From Paenibacillus spiritus (GTDB taxonomy: Bacteria; Bacillota; Bacilli; Paenibacillales; Paenibacillaceae), in NCBI RefSeq assembly GCF_008710135.1, contig NZ_VYKK01000014.1:1-38010 (forward strand): a DNA stretch of 38,010 nucleotides. The letters are read 5' to 3'. The notes beneath the pieces were generated by a model. It saw nothing but the letters and a program-made list of their open reading frames with translations. It did not search any database and was not told the origin of the DNA. A program made the position numbers and the translations under genes. Positions 7,820 to 17,756 of the stretch are shown here, in pieces. Position 1 is the first letter of the stretch, and each line of letters starts with the position of its first letter.

Positions 7820-9073
7820 CTATTCCGTCTCCCGCCACACATTGGCGCCGAGGCTGTTCAGGTTATCGACCAGATGGTCGTATCCCCGGTCGATGTATTC
7901 CACACCCGTCACTTCCGTCACGCCTTCTTCGACGATCAGGCCCGCAATCACCAGCGCAGCGCCTGCGCGCAGGTCGGTTGCCTTGACTTTGGCGGCGTTC
8001 AGCCGGCTGCCCTCGATGATCGCCGAGCGTCCCTCTACCCGAATCTTGGCGCCCATGCGCACGAGCTCGGGAACATGCTTGAACCGGTTGCTGTAGACAA
8101 AGTCGCTCAGCACGCTGACGCCGCTGGCCTGCGTAAGCAGCGTAGTCATCGGGGATTGAAGGTCTGTCGGGAATCCAGGGTAAATCAGAGCCTTCACATC
8201 TGCCGGCTCGTAGACTTCCCGGCCTATAACGCGGATGCTCTCATCCAGCTCTTCAATGCCGACGCCCATCTCCAGCAGCTTGGCCGTCAATGCCTCGAGA
8301 TGCTTCGGAATGACATTGTCGATCAACACGTTGCCGCGGGTTGCCGCAGCCGCGATCATGTACGTTCCGGCCTGAATCCGGTCCGGAATAATGGAGTGGC
8401 GGCAGCCATGCAGTTCGTCCACGCCTTCAATGCGAATCGTCTCGGTGCCTGCGCCTTTGATGACGGCGCCCATGGACACCAGCAGTGTGGCCACATCTAT
8501 AATCTCAGGCTCTTTGGCCGCGTTCTCGATAATGGTAGAGCCTTTGGCCCGGGAGGCCGCCAGCATGATATTGATGGTCGCTCCTACGCTTGCAACGTCC
8601 AGATAGATCTTGGCGCCGCGCAGCTCCTTGGCATATAAGTGAATTGAACCATGGTCATTCGTAACAGTGGCGCCGAGCGCCTCGAATCCCTTGATATGCT
8701 GGTCGATCGGACGCGGTTCAAAGTTACATCCGCCCGGCAGGCCGATCGTTGCTTCCTTGAAGCGCCCGAGCAGCGCGCCCATCATGTAATAGGACGCCCG
8801 CAGCTTCTTCACCGGCCCGTTGGGCATTGGAATAGATACGATATGCGAAGGGTCGATTCTCATCTGGCTTCCCGACCGGGTAACGGTTGCGCCCAGCTCC
8901 TGCAAGATTTCGGAATAGATGGCTACGTCGCTGAGGGCAGGCAGATTGTCCAGCACTACCTCGCTCTCGGCCAGAATGGCCGCCGGTATCAAGGCGATTG
9001 CGCTGTTCTTCGCGCCGCTGATGGTCACCATTCCTTGAAGCGGACGCCCTGCGCCGATCATTAGTTTTTCCAT
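7820..9073 (-). CDS. murA: UDP-N-acetylglucosamine 1-carboxyvinyltransferase (MurA2/MurZ type)
   Basis: Catalyses the first committed step of peptidoglycan synthesis, moving enolpyruvate from PEP to UDP-GlcNAc. With 417 residues it has the usual length. The PEP-binding, fosfomycin-reactive Cys116 is present in [11 protein letters not shown], and the N-terminal SGAKNSA motif (19-25) carries the catalytic Lys and Asn. I start at ATG 9073, which begins with the family's MEKLMI; frames reaching further upstream lack support. The position between fbaA and rho corresponds to B. subtilis murAB (murZ), the second paralogue, so this is probably not the only murA of the genome. It has its own candidate promoter. 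Confidence 0.95.
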   Translation of the reverse strand: MEKLMIGAGRPLQGMVTISGAKNSAIALIPAAILAESEVVLDNLPALSDVAIYSEILQELGATVTRSGSQMRIDPSHIVSIPMPNGPVKKLRASYYMMGALLGRFKEATIGLPGGCNFEPRPIDQHIKGFEALGATVTNDHGSIHLYAKELRGAKIYLDVASVGATINIMLAASRAKGSTIIENAAKEPEIIDVATLLVSMGAVIKGAGTETIRIEGVDELHGCRHSIIPDRIQAGTYMIAAAATRGNVLIDNVIPKHLEALTAKLLEMGVGIEELDESIRVIGREVYEPADVKALIYPGFPTDLQSPMTTLLTQASGVSVLSDFVYSNRFKHVPELVRMGAKIRVEGRSAIIEGSRLNAAKVKATDLRAGAALVIAGLIVEEGVTEVTGVEYIDRGYDHLVDNLNSLGANVWRETE

Positions 9074-9164
9074 AGTGTATTTGGTTCCCCCTACGTAAAT
9101 GCCGGAAGCTAACCGGCGGCGGTACAAGTCAAAAGCCCGGGAGCTTCTCCCCGGCGTTCTCTTC

Positions 9165-9195
9165 AGTTTACCCCCAAATGCTCCCTGTCTGTCAA
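9165..9195 (-). promoter_or_regulatory. Candidate promoter of murA
   Basis: Minus-strand -35 TTGACA (9190-9195) and -10 TAAACT (9165-9170). Both hexamers are good, but the spacer is 19 bases, longer than ideal. The fbaA terminator lies directly upstream, so a separate promoter is needed. Confidence 0.5.
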
Positions 9196-9221
9196 GCGCG
9201 GGGGCAGGAGATCCTCTCTAC

Positions 9222-9254
9222 AAAAGAAGCGCCCTCCGAAAAACGAAGGGCGCT
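9222..9254 (-). terminator. Terminator after fbaA
   Basis: Minus-strand stem (9228-9235 with 9247-9254, extendable inward) followed by TCTTTTG. It lies 31 bases after the fbaA stop. Confidence 0.85.
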
Positions 9255-9285
9255 CTTGGTGAAAAACCAAAAATAAAGTCGACGA

Positions 9286-10140
9286 TTAGGCTTTGTTGCT
9301 TGTGCCGAATTCGCGGATTTTGCCGATAACCGTCTGCTTGATAGCTTCGCGGCCCGGTTGAATGAATGTCCGCGGATCATACGCGTCTGGCTTGGCAGCC
9401 AGCACTTCACGAACCGTCTTCGCGAATGCAATCTGGTTCTCGGTGTTCACGTTGATCTTGGAGGTGCCAAGGGAGATCGCCTTGTCGATGTCATGCTTCG
9501 GAATGCCGGTACCGCCGTGCAGAACGAGCGGAAGCTTAACAGCGTCGCGGATTTCTTCCATTTCCTTGAACCCGAGGTTCGGTTCGCCATGGTAAGGACC
9601 ATGCACGGAGCCGAGCGCCGGAGCCAGTGTATCAATGCCGGTCTCCTTCACGATACGTACACATTCGTTCAGGTCGGCATACTGAATGCCGCCGATTACG
9701 TCGTCTTCCTGTCCGCCTACAGTGCCGACTTCGGCTTCAACGGAGACGCCCTTGGCGTGCGCATATTCAACGACTTTCTTCGTCATGGCGATGTTCTCAT
9801 CGATCGGATGGTGCGAACCGTCGATCATAACGGAAGTAAAGCCGGCGTCGATGGCTTCCTTACATTTCTCGAAGCTGGAGCCATGGTCGAGGTGAATGGC
9901 TACCGGCACCGAAATCTTCATATCGTGTACCAGACCTTCAACCATCTTCACCACTGTGTAGAAACCGCCCATGTGGCGGGCAGCGCCTTCGGATACGCCC
10001 AGGATAACCGGGGACTTCTCTTCTTCAGCGGCAGACAGAATCGCCTGCGTCCACTCCAGGTTGTTGATGTTGTATTGGCCTACAGCGTATTTGCCTTCCA
10101 GGGCTTTGTTCAGCATGTCAGTCATCGATACTAATGGCAT
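9286..10140 (-). CDS. fbaA: Class II fructose-1,6-bisphosphate aldolase
   Basis: A 284-residue zinc-dependent aldolase that splits fructose-1,6-bisphosphate to dihydroxyacetone phosphate and glyceraldehyde-3-phosphate in glycolysis, and runs the reverse in gluconeogenesis. HLDHGSSF (residues 83-90) holds the catalytic Asp and a zinc His, EAEVGTVGG the next conserved block, and LHGGTGIP the phosphate-binding block. The ATG at 10140 follows a strong AGGAGG. It has its own promoter and terminator, and stands between spo0F and murA as in B. subtilis, although no transaldolase gene follows it here. Confidence 0.97.
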   Translation of the reverse strand: MPLVSMTDMLNKALEGKYAVGQYNINNLEWTQAILSAAEEEKSPVILGVSEGAARHMGGFYTVVKMVEGLVHDMKISVPVAIHLDHGSSFEKCKEAIDAGFTSVMIDGSHHPIDENIAMTKKVVEYAHAKGVSVEAEVGTVGGQEDDVIGGIQYADLNECVRIVKETGIDTLAPALGSVHGPYHGEPNLGFKEMEEIRDAVKLPLVLHGGTGIPKHDIDKAISLGTSKINVNTENQIAFAKTVREVLAAKPDAYDPRTFIQPGREAIKQTVIGKIREFGTSNKA

Positions 10141-10204
10141 GATTCATCCTCCTAAGATGGTTAGATTGCACCGCTTGTCTCAAGCCGGCATCCTATACAG
10201 GCTC

Positions 10205-10233
10205 ATTATAGCACAACCCGTCTCAAATACTAA
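10205..10233 (-). promoter_or_regulatory. Promoter of fbaA, extended -10 type
   Basis: Consensus TATAAT (10205-10210) preceded by TGC, which makes an extended -10. The -35 at 17-base spacing is only TTAGTA. The transcript leader is about 60 bases. Confidence 0.65.
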
Positions 10234-10244
10234 ATAGAATTATC

Positions 10245-10265
10245 AAAAAAATGTCCCGGCGGGAC
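10245..10265 (-). terminator. Second, short terminator between spo0F and fbaA
   Basis: A compact GTCCC-GCC-GGGAC hairpin (10253-10265) followed on the minus strand by ATTTTTTTG. It lies after the main spo0F terminator and just before the fbaA promoter, and may back it up. Confidence 0.5.
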
Positions 10266-10341
10266 GTATCGCCCCCACCCCTGTATACGGAGACATTCTT
10301 CTCTATTATTACCCAATTTCGGAATGTTACTGCTCCCCGTC

Positions 10342-10369
10342 AAAAAAGGGGCTCCTCTATGGAACCCCT
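10342..10369 (-). terminator. Terminator after spo0F
   Basis: Eight-base stem (GGGGTTCC with GGAGCCCC, one G-T pair), five-base loop, then TTTTTT on the minus strand. It begins 21 bases after the stop codon. Confidence 0.85.
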
Positions 10370-10390
10370 GTCTTCTCTCTCTTCCCGCCT

Positions 10391-10777
10391 CTAGTGCAGA
10401 CGGTCCGCCGAACTGCCTCGCAAATGCATGTTGACCGCAACGCGCATCTCGTCAATGTCAAAGGGCTTGGTAAAGTGCATGAGCGCCCCAAGCTTCGTCG
10501 CTTCCTTAATCATGTCCAGTTCTCCGTAGGCAGTCATCATAATGACCTTGATCTCCGGATTGATCGCCTTGATATGCTTCAAAATCTCCAGTCCGTCCAT
10601 CCCCGGAATCTTCATGTCCAGAAGGACCAGATCCGGCGCCTCCGCACGCACAATGTCGAGCGCCGCCTTGCCGTTGGCGGCCTGATAGGTGCTGTAGCCG
10701 TCGCTGTTGAAGACCTCCATCAAAAGGATGCGTATTCCGTTCTGATCATCCACAATCAGTACTTTGTTGTTCTTCAT
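10391..10777 (-). CDS. spo0F: Sporulation response regulator Spo0F
   Basis: A 128-residue receiver domain without an output domain. It takes phosphate from sporulation kinases on Asp54 (VLLDMKIPG) and passes it through Spo0B to Spo0A. The acidic pocket Asp10-Asp11, Thr82 (MMTAYGE) and Lys104 (HFTKPFD) sit at exactly the B. subtilis Spo0F positions, and the place between pyrG and fbaA is conserved. The ATG at 10777 follows GGAGGG. A sigma-H promoter and a Spo0A box lie upstream, so it should rise at the start of sporulation. A Kin-type sensor kinase encoded at 32,426-34,741 is a possible phosphate donor. Confidence 0.96.
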   Translation of the reverse strand: MKNNKVLIVDDQNGIRILLMEVFNSDGYSTYQAANGKAALDIVRAEAPDLVLLDMKIPGMDGLEILKHIKAINPEIKVIMMTAYGELDMIKEATKLGALMHFTKPFDIDEMRVAVNMHLRGSSADRLH

Positions 10778-10866
10778 CCGTTACCCTCCCAGAGTATAAG
10801 GCAGATTTGCTCCGATCCCTTGCGGCGCTTGGCGGTTCATGCTTCCGGAATGCACACGAAGAACTA

Positions 10867-10906
10867 TTATTCGACTATCCCGGTTTTGAATCCTGCTTTT
10901 TGACAA
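10867..10906 (-). promoter_or_regulatory. Sigma-H promoter of spo0F with an adjacent Spo0A box
   Basis: On the minus strand GCAGGATTC (10888-10896) matches the sigma-H -35 RnAGGAWWW except for its last base, and GTCGAATAA (10867-10875) matches the -10 RnnGAATWW fully, with a 12-base spacer. Two bases upstream, TTGTCAAA (10899-10906) fits the core of the Spo0A box. In B. subtilis spo0F is known to be transcribed by sigma-H and stimulated by phosphorylated Spo0A. Confidence 0.75.
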
Positions 10907-10956
10907 TTATGAGTAAAATTATATGAATGGAATCTGCATCCGGGGGATGAACCGAC

Positions 10957-10988
10957 AAAAAAAGAGCCTTCCGCAAGCGGAAGACTCT
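10957..10988 (-). terminator. Terminator after pyrG
   Basis: Eleven-position stem (10963-10973 with 10978-10988, one mismatch), tetraloop, followed on the minus strand by seven T residues. It starts 40 bases after the pyrG stop and separates pyrG from the spo0F promoter. Confidence 0.9.
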
Positions 10989-11027
10989 GCTTAGGCAAGA
11001 GACAGGCTGTCTCTCTGCGGCCAAGGC

Positions 11028-12647
<1,620 letters not shown>

Positions 12648-12694
12648 CTAAATAAAGTCCATCACAATCTGGCGACGCATGATGTTTATCGTTA

Positions 12695-12719
12695 CCCGTT
12701 TTGTCAATGGCAAAACGGG
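12695..12719 (-). repeat. Perfect hairpin in the pyrG 5' leader
   Basis: Nine-base perfect arms (12695-12703 and 12711-12719) around a 7-base loop, between the attenuator and the pyrG ribosome site. No T-run follows, so it is not a terminator. It could affect mRNA stability or act with the attenuator; no known pyrG leader element matches it as far as I know. Confidence 0.6.
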
Positions 12720-12785
12720 GGAATCCCAAAGTCCGACGAAGGAGCGAAGAACCCGTTCCCCGTCTTCAACAGGGTCTGTAAACAC

Positions 12786-12821
12786 AAAAAAAGTGACACC
12801 GGTAGCACCGGGGCACTTTTT
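12786..12821 (-). terminator. pyrG leader attenuator (intrinsic terminator)
   Basis: Located about 35 to 70 bases after the predicted start of the pyrG transcript. The 5' arm contains a CCCC run within GTGCCCCGGTG, the 3' arm is followed by seven T residues on the minus strand (12786-12792). In B. subtilis pyrG, extra G residues added at the 5' end under CTP limitation pair with a pyrimidine-rich 5' arm and block termination. The CCCC run here could serve that purpose. The structure is nearly symmetric and could also stop plus-strand transcripts. Confidence 0.8.
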
Positions 12822-12852
12822 GAATGAACAACCCTATTTACTTGCTTGAAAA

Positions 12853-12892
12853 GCCCATGCAATAGTTTACATGGTGGCCCTATCCCTGTCAA
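12853..12892 (-). promoter_or_regulatory. pyrG promoter with a GGGC start site
   Basis: Consensus -35 TTGACA (12887-12892), 17-base spacer, -10 TAAACT (12864-12869), then seven bases to GGGC (12856-12853), where transcription should begin. GGGC at +1 to +4 is the element required for CTP-sensitive G addition in the pyrG leader of B. subtilis. Confidence 0.85.
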
Positions 12893-12922
12893 GAACGCAA
12901 TTTAAAGAAAAACAGCGCGGTC

Positions 12923-13483
12923 CTAGAACTCGTCTTCCTCTTCTTCAGCTGCGTCCGACTCTTCTTCTTCGGTCTCGTCTTCCGCCAGATCTTCGCCGTC
13001 CAGCTCATCCTCGTCCATGACCACTTCTTCGTCATCGACGCTTTCTTCGCTGTCGTCGTCGGAGTAGAGATCGTCGCGGTCTTCGTCCATCACGTCGAAA
13101 TCTTCCTCGTCGCCGGAGTACGTATCTTCTTCCTCGGTGAAGTCGTCGTCTTCCAGATCGTCGTCGTCATCGTTAATGATGCGCGGACGCTTCGCATTGC
13201 CGATCGGATCGTCGGAACGCTCCAGCGGATACCAGCGCTTCAGGCCCCACAGGTTGGTGCCAACGCACGCGAACCGGCCGTCAATGTTGATTTCGGTATA
13301 TAGCTGGGCAATGGTATCGTTGGTTTCTTCTTCGGTCATTCCGCGCAGCTTGGCCACTTCGACCATCAGGTCGCGGTAGTAAAACGGCGTATTGGCAGCC
13401 TTGAGAACCAGGAATGCCAGATCGACCATCGGCATTTCCTTCACTTTCTCGGGGTCCAGCTTCAAGTTCAGCGGCGTACTCAC
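12923..13483 (-). CDS. rpoE: DNA-directed RNA polymerase delta subunit
   Basis: The Firmicute delta subunit, which displaces nucleic acid from RNA polymerase and sharpens its response to initiating NTPs. The N-terminal HARE-HTH-like domain (about residues 12-85, with the conserved DLAFLVLKAANTPFYYRDLM region) is followed by a long, almost purely acidic and presumably disordered tail of Asp and Glu. I prefer the GTG at 13483, giving a protein beginning with the usual STPLNLKLDPEK; a GTG at 13504 would add seven residues but lacks a ribosome site. It precedes pyrG as in B. subtilis but has its own promoter. Confidence 0.93.
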   Translation of the reverse strand: MSTPLNLKLDPEKVKEMPMVDLAFLVLKAANTPFYYRDLMVEVAKLRGMTEEETNDTIAQLYTEINIDGRFACVGTNLWGLKRWYPLERSDDPIGNAKRPRIINDDDDDLEDDDFTEEEDTYSGDEEDFDVMDEDRDDLYSDDDSEESVDDEEVVMDEDELDGEDLAEDETEEEESDAAEEEEDEF

Positions 13484-13520
13484 TTCAGGTACACTTCCTC
13501 TCACGCATTGTTCACGACTA

Positions 13521-13549
13521 AGTAAAACCTATTTGACCGCAAAAAGCAA
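13521..13549 (-). promoter_or_regulatory. Candidate sigma-A promoter of rpoE
   Basis: Minus-strand -35 TTGCTT (13544-13549), 17-base spacer, -10 TTTACT (13521-13526). Leader of about 30 bases to the preferred GTG start. Confidence 0.5.
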
Positions 13550-13634
13550 GCACCAGTCCAGCCGCTTGCAGCCTGTCCCCTTCCGGGGTATACAACAGTT
13601 TATGGAAAAAACGCCTTCCCGGCCGCCGGGCGCG

Positions 13635-13659
13635 AAAAAGGCGGAGGAAAATCCTCCGC
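13635..13659 (-). terminator. Terminator-like hairpin in the rpoE/subtilase gap
   Basis: Perfect 8-base stem (13641-13648 with 13652-13659), three-base loop, followed on the minus strand by CTTTTTCG. No gene reading into it from upstream is evident. The 13550-13872 gap otherwise shows no supported gene. A CATACACT (13829-13836) on the plus strand resembles a sigma-E -10 for the subtilase, without a matching -35. Confidence 0.5.
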
Positions 13660-13872
13660 ACCCGACTGTATCCGCCGGCCCGGGATTGCTCCCGCCTGCC
13701 GATGAGGCGAAGGAACGCACATGCTGCGCCCTTCCGCTACAGTGTATGTGCGCCTGCGGGGTTTGACACGAGAAGCGGCCTATTTCCGCCAAAAAAGGCA
13801 AGTTCCCATTCGGCTCTTGCGCCCTGCTCATACACTGTTGGCAGTATGGAGCAGGAGGGAGCGGCTGTAGCT

Positions 13873-15057
13873 ATGGAGGATTACCGGTTTTGGCAGGACT
13901 GGATGGAGCAGACCCAGTCCGCGCCTGCGAACGGAGAGCGCCGCATCGTGACGTTCCGGGAACCCCGGCAGTATGCGGGAGCGCTGTCGCAGTGGCAGGC
14001 GCTCCGGCGGAAGCGGCCGCCCGGCGGTCAGGTCCGCGTCTCTTCGCTGATCCGGGCTTTTTTTGTGCCGGCTTCGGGCGCTTCGCTGCTGGCGAGGAAA
14101 TACGGGGGCTCCGTCGCCGTGGAAGAGGACGTCCGCATCACGCTCCACGCGGCGGTCGCGCTTCCCCAACCCGGGGAGAAAACAGGCGCTTCGCTGCCCT
14201 GGGGCATCAAGGCCATCCGCGCGCCGCAAGCCTGGTCGAAATCCACCGGAGTTCAGGTTCGGGTCGGCGTCATCGACACCGGGGCGGACTTCCGGCATCC
14301 CGACCTGAAGCACTGCCTCGCCACCGGGGTCAATCTGCTGCACCGCGGCATGCTGCCGCTGGACGACAACGGCCACGGCACCCACATCGCCGGCACCCTG
14401 GCCGCGGCCGGAGGCCCTTACGGCATGATGGGCGTGGCGCCAAGGGCTCTCCTCTATCCCGTGAAGGCGTTCGATCACAGCGGGTCGGCCTATGTCTCGG
14501 ACATTGTGCTCGGCATCGACTGGTGCGTCCAGAACCGGATGGATCTCATCAATATGAGCTTTGGCATGAAGACGCGCAGCAAGGCGCTGCATGATGTGGT
14601 CATCCGCGCGTACAAGGCCGGCATCCCCATCATCGCCTCCTCCGGCAACGACGGCAAACGCGGAGGCGATTACCCCGCCCGCTATACGGAGACGATTGCT
14701 GTCGGGGCGCTGGGAAAAGGCCGGCAGGTCGCGGGCTTCAGCAACCGCGGTCCTTACATCGACGTGTACGCTCCCGGCGAAGCCGTATCCTCCTGCTGGC
14801 TCAAGGAGGGCTACAAGGAGATGAGCGGCACGTCCATGGCGACGTCGCATGTGACGGGCGCGGCGGCGCTGCTGCTGGCGCTGCGCCCCGGTCTGTCGCC
14901 GCGCGAGCTCAAGCGGCTGCTCCGGCGTACCGCGCAGCCGCTCCGGCTGCGCGCGGGCCAGCGGCGCGCCGCGCTCGGCGGCGGCGCGCTCGATGCCCTG
15001 CGGCTGCTGCGCGCAGGGCGCAAGCCGGCCGCGGCGGGCAAAGCGCCGCGGCCCTAA
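13873..15057 (+). CDS. S8 family serine peptidase (subtilase) without signal peptide
   Basis: A 394-residue subtilisin-like protease. Residues about 22-92 resemble an I9-type propeptide; the catalytic domain follows with Asp135 (VGVIDTGAD), His168 (NGHGTHIAG), the oxyanion Asn259 (SSGND) and Ser321 (SGTSMATSH). The last 45 residues are very rich in Arg and Ala. I start at ATG 13873 (MEDYRF); an ATG at 13846 is in frame but has no ribosome site, while AGGAGG lies 14 bases before 13873, rather far. No signal peptide or membrane segment is seen, so it probably acts in the cytosol, mother cell or forespore. Stands alone on the plus strand, convergent to argS. Substrate unknown. Confidence 0.88.
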   Translation: MEDYRFWQDWMEQTQSAPANGERRIVTFREPRQYAGALSQWQALRRKRPPGGQVRVSSLIRAFFVPASGASLLARKYGGSVAVEEDVRITLHAAVALPQPGEKTGASLPWGIKAIRAPQAWSKSTGVQVRVGVIDTGADFRHPDLKHCLATGVNLLHRGMLPLDDNGHGTHIAGTLAAAGGPYGMMGVAPRALLYPVKAFDHSGSAYVSDIVLGIDWCVQNRMDLINMSFGMKTRSKALHDVVIRAYKAGIPIIASSGNDGKRGGDYPARYTETIAVGALGKGRQVAGFSNRGPYIDVYAPGEAVSSCWLKEGYKEMSGTSMATSHVTGAAALLLALRPGLSPRELKRLLRRTAQPLRLRAGQRRAALGGGALDALRLLRAGRKPAAAGKAPRP

Positions 15058-15058
15058 A

Positions 15059-15168
15059 CGCTCCTTCCGCCGGCCTTTGGCGGCGGAAGGAGCGCTCTCC
15101 CGGCCGGCGAAGCGCCGGGAGAACGCGCCAAGCCCCGCCCCCGGCGTTAGCCGCGGGGGCGGGGCTTG
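15059..15168. repeat. Three GC-rich hairpins in tandem between convergent genes
   Basis: Three consecutive inverted repeats fill the gap between the subtilase and argS: arms 15059-15071/15082-15094 (13 bases), 15096-15104/15114-15122 (9 bases), 15129-15142/15155-15168 (14 bases, plus an inner stem). None is followed by a T-run. They may jointly block or trim transcripts from both sides. Confidence 0.8.
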
Positions 15169-15187
15169 CGGTGTGCCGAGCGCAGGC

Positions 15188-16876
15188 TTACATGCGCTCG
15201 GGAGCGGAGACGCCGACGAGGCGCAGCACGTTGGCGATGGTCTGGCGCACCGCGCCGAGCAGCGCGAGGCGGGCTGCGGTCTGGGCGGCATCCTCGGTGA
15301 TGACGCGCTCGGCCTTGTAGTAGCTGTGGAACAGCGACGCCAGCTCGTAGACGTACCGGATCAGCCGGTGCGGGGCGTAATTCTCGGCTGCCGTGTCGAT
15401 TTCGGACGGCAGCTCGCCGATTTTGCGCAGGAGATTGAATTCATGCTCGCTGGTAAGCTTGCTGTAATCGACGCTCTCCGGGTCCGGCAGGGCGATGCCC
15501 TGCTCTTCCGCCTGACGGAATACGCTGCAGGCGCGGGCATGCGCATACTGCACATAGAAGACCGGATTCTCGTTGGAAGTCGAAATCGCCAGGTCCATGT
15601 CAAAATCCAGATGCGAGTCCATGCTCCGCATGGTGAAGAAATAGCGGATGGCGTCCACGCCGACCTCTTCCATGAGGTCCTCCATCGTAACCGCCTTGCC
15701 GGTGCGCTTGGACATCTTGACCTTCTCGCCGTCCTGGAACAGACTGACCATCTGGGCAATCAGCACCACGAGCTTGTCGGGATCGTTGCCGAGCGCCGAC
15801 ATGGCCGCCTTCATCCGCGGAATGTAGCCGTGGTGGTCGGCGCCCCAGATATTGATCATGCGGTCATAGCCGCGGCCGTATTTGTCGCTGTGGTAGGCAA
15901 TATCCGGGGTGAGATACGTATACGTTCCGTCGTTCTTGATAAGAACGCGGTCTTTGTCGTCGCCGTATTTGGTAGTGTTCAGCCAAGTGGCGCCGTCCTG
16001 CTCGTACACTTCGCCGCGCTCGCGGAGATCGTCGAGGGAACGCAGAACCTGGCCGGTCTCGTACAGCGAAGTTTCGCTGAACCAAATGTCGAAGGAGACG
16101 CGGAAGCGGGCGAGGTCCCGTTTGATTTTGTCCAGTTCCTTCTCCAGGCCGTAGCTTCTCAGGAAGGCGGCGCGTTCGCCGGGCTCCATCTCCAGCAGCG
16201 CAGTCCCCTTCTCGGCGACCAGTTCCCGGGCAAAGCCCTTGATGTCTTCGCCGTGGTAGCCGTCCTCCGGCATCTCCGCCTGCTGTCCCAGCTCCTGGAG
16301 ATAGCGGGCTTCAATCGACCGGCACAGATTCGCCACCTGATTCCCGGCATCGTTGATATAATACTCGCGCGTTACCTGATAACCGGCATAATCGAGCACA
16401 TTGCACAGCGCGTCGCCGACTGCGGCGCCGCGGGCATGGCCCAGGTGCAGGCTGCCCGTCGGGTTGGCGCTGACAAACTCAACTTCAACCTTGCGGCCCG
16501 CGCCTGCGCCGGTCCGTCCATAATCGGCGCCCTGGCGGGCGACGAGCGGAATGACATCGTACAGGTACGCTTTGGACAGCGTCAGATTGATGAAGCCGGG
16601 TCCGGCAATCTCCGCCGACTGGATGCCCGCGGCATCCCGGTCGAGATGCTCCAGAATCGCCTCCGCGATTTGGCGGGGGTTCTTCTTCGCGATCTTGGTC
16701 AGCTGCATGGCGGCGTTGGTCGCCAGGTCGCCGTGCGCCTTGTCGCGCGGCACCTCCAGCACGATGGCGGGCATTTCTTCCCGGGCCACCAGGCCGGCTG
16801 CTTCCACCGCCCGGGCAATGGCTTCTCTCACCCGTTCTTCAATCTGATGAAGCGGGTTGTGGTCTTGTGTCGTCAT
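15188..16876 (-). CDS. argS: Arginyl-tRNA synthetase
   Basis: Charges tRNA-Arg with arginine. Of 562 residues, the N-terminal ~90 form the additional tRNA-binding domain, HLGH (144-147, in [14 protein letters not shown]) and KMSKRTG are the class I signature motifs, and the DALR anticodon-binding domain ends with the typical VSAPERM. The ATG at 16876 overlaps the stop of the DUF1934 gene as ATGA, which points to coupled translation. The argS-ywiB neighbourhood is also found in B. subtilis. Confidence 0.97.
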   Translation of the reverse strand: MTTQDHNPLHQIEERVREAIARAVEAAGLVAREEMPAIVLEVPRDKAHGDLATNAAMQLTKIAKKNPRQIAEAILEHLDRDAAGIQSAEIAGPGFINLTLSKAYLYDVIPLVARQGADYGRTGAGAGRKVEVEFVSANPTGSLHLGHARGAAVGDALCNVLDYAGYQVTREYYINDAGNQVANLCRSIEARYLQELGQQAEMPEDGYHGEDIKGFARELVAEKGTALLEMEPGERAAFLRSYGLEKELDKIKRDLARFRVSFDIWFSETSLYETGQVLRSLDDLRERGEVYEQDGATWLNTTKYGDDKDRVLIKNDGTYTYLTPDIAYHSDKYGRGYDRMINIWGADHHGYIPRMKAAMSALGNDPDKLVVLIAQMVSLFQDGEKVKMSKRTGKAVTMEDLMEEVGVDAIRYFFTMRSMDSHLDFDMDLAISTSNENPVFYVQYAHARACSVFRQAEEQGIALPDPESVDYSKLTSEHEFNLLRKIGELPSEIDTAAENYAPHRLIRYVYELASLFHSYYKAERVITEDAAQTAARLALLGAVRQTIANVLRLVGVSAPERM

Positions 16877-17313
16877 TTCGGTTCCTCCTGTATATCCAAA
16901 CTGATCGCAAATGATCCCGATGCTTCTCCATATACATACAGCTCATAGGTCCAGCTCGCCTGCAGCGAGCGCCCGGAGCGGACCATCTCCAGCTGTCCGG
17001 TCTCCGTCGACAAATTGAACTGCGTATAAGGCGAGCGATAAAAACCGGGCTGGCTTGCGCCTTCCCGGAACGTCTGCTTCGATTCTACCGCTCCGTGGCG
17101 AATCAGCTTGAGCTCGCCTTGGCCGGCCTTAATCGTCGTTCGTACCGATAGAGACTCGCCGCGCGGACCTTCACTCTTCTCCTCGAAACGGACATAGAGC
17201 TGGGTTCCCCTCTCAACGGCTTCGCCGGAAGCCCGAATTACGCTGCGCTGTCCGTCCCGGACGCTCTCCAGCAGGACGGCGACGGGGTAAGGGCGAGATT
17301 GTGGCTCGGACAC
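16873..17313 (-). CDS. ywiB: DUF1934 domain protein (YwiB-like)
   Basis: A 146-residue protein with a predicted all-beta, lipocalin-like barrel (Calycin-type DUF1934), function unknown. Features include the alternating hydrophobic strands [25 protein letters not shown] and [20 protein letters not shown] choose the GTG at 17313, because GGAGG stands exactly 7 bases before it; the open frame extends up to a GTG at 17373 without ribosome site. Translationally coupled to argS through a 4-base overlap, as its homologue stands next to argS in B. subtilis. Confidence 0.85.
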   Translation of the reverse strand: MSEPQSRPYPVAVLLESVRDGQRSVIRASGEAVERGTQLYVRFEEKSEGPRGESLSVRTTIKAGQGELKLIRHGAVESKQTFREGASQPGFYRSPYTQFNLSTETGQLEMVRSGRSLQASWTYELYVYGEASGSFAISLDIQEEPK

Positions 17314-17534
17314 AGCCTGTCCTCCATTCTGGCCGGGCCGCAGATCCGCCGCAGCGTCGTCCGCCGGCGGCACCGATCCTGAAGCCCGTTATCGCTTATC
17401 ATTGTACACTATATCCAGTCACGGGCCGCAATTCAATCCCGGAACCCGCAGATTTCCTCATTGTATCACACCGGCGAAGCAGGCGGAACCGGGGAACGAA
17501 CCGGCCGCTGAAATCCGGCAGCCGCGCCAAAAGA

Positions 17535-17571
17535 CCGGAGAAAGCAGGGGGGCCACCCCTGCTTCCTCCGG
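17535..17571 (-). terminator. Long hairpin, likely terminator of the YCF48-like gene
   Basis: Sixteen-base arms with one mismatch (17535-17550 and 17556-17571) around a five-base loop; on the minus strand TCTTTTGG follows. It lies about 240 bases after the stop of the YCF48-like gene, on the far side of the repeat tract, so the repeats would be transcribed. Confidence 0.6.
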
Positions 17572-17590
17572 CTGTGTCTACCCGAGTTCG

Positions 17591-17712
17591 GTATGTTACG
17601 TCTGAGCGGGGTCTGTGCTTGCCCGCTTCCGGTCTGTTACGTCTGAGTCGGGTCTGTGCTTGCCCGCTTCCGGTCTGTTTCTGGCGAGTTCGACCTGTGC
17701 CTGCCCGAATCG
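17591..17712. repeat. Three tandem copies of a 41-base repeat
   Basis: Copies at 17591-17631, 17632-17672 (nearly identical) and 17673-17712 (diverged, 40 bases), with a partial fourth copy up to about 17737. Each copy itself looks like two related halves containing GTCTGT and TGCCCG. All plus-strand frames over it are open only by composition. No coding sequence is supported in the 17314-17813 gap. Confidence 0.85.
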
Positions 17713-17756
17713 GGTCTGTGCTTCCTGCACCTGCCCCGCGCCCTACCGACCCCCGA

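Noticed and set aside
13529..13831. A 100-codon minus-strand frame upstream of rpoE
   Set aside because: It crosses a terminator-like hairpin and the rpoE promoter, and its composition is not protein-like.
14993..16948. A 651-codon open frame on the plus strand opposite argS
   Set aside because: It runs through the three hairpins and then antisense to argS; codon bias of argS alone explains it.
17591..17712. CRISPR array
   Set aside because: Repeats are contiguous without unique spacers, only three copies exist, and there are no cas genes.
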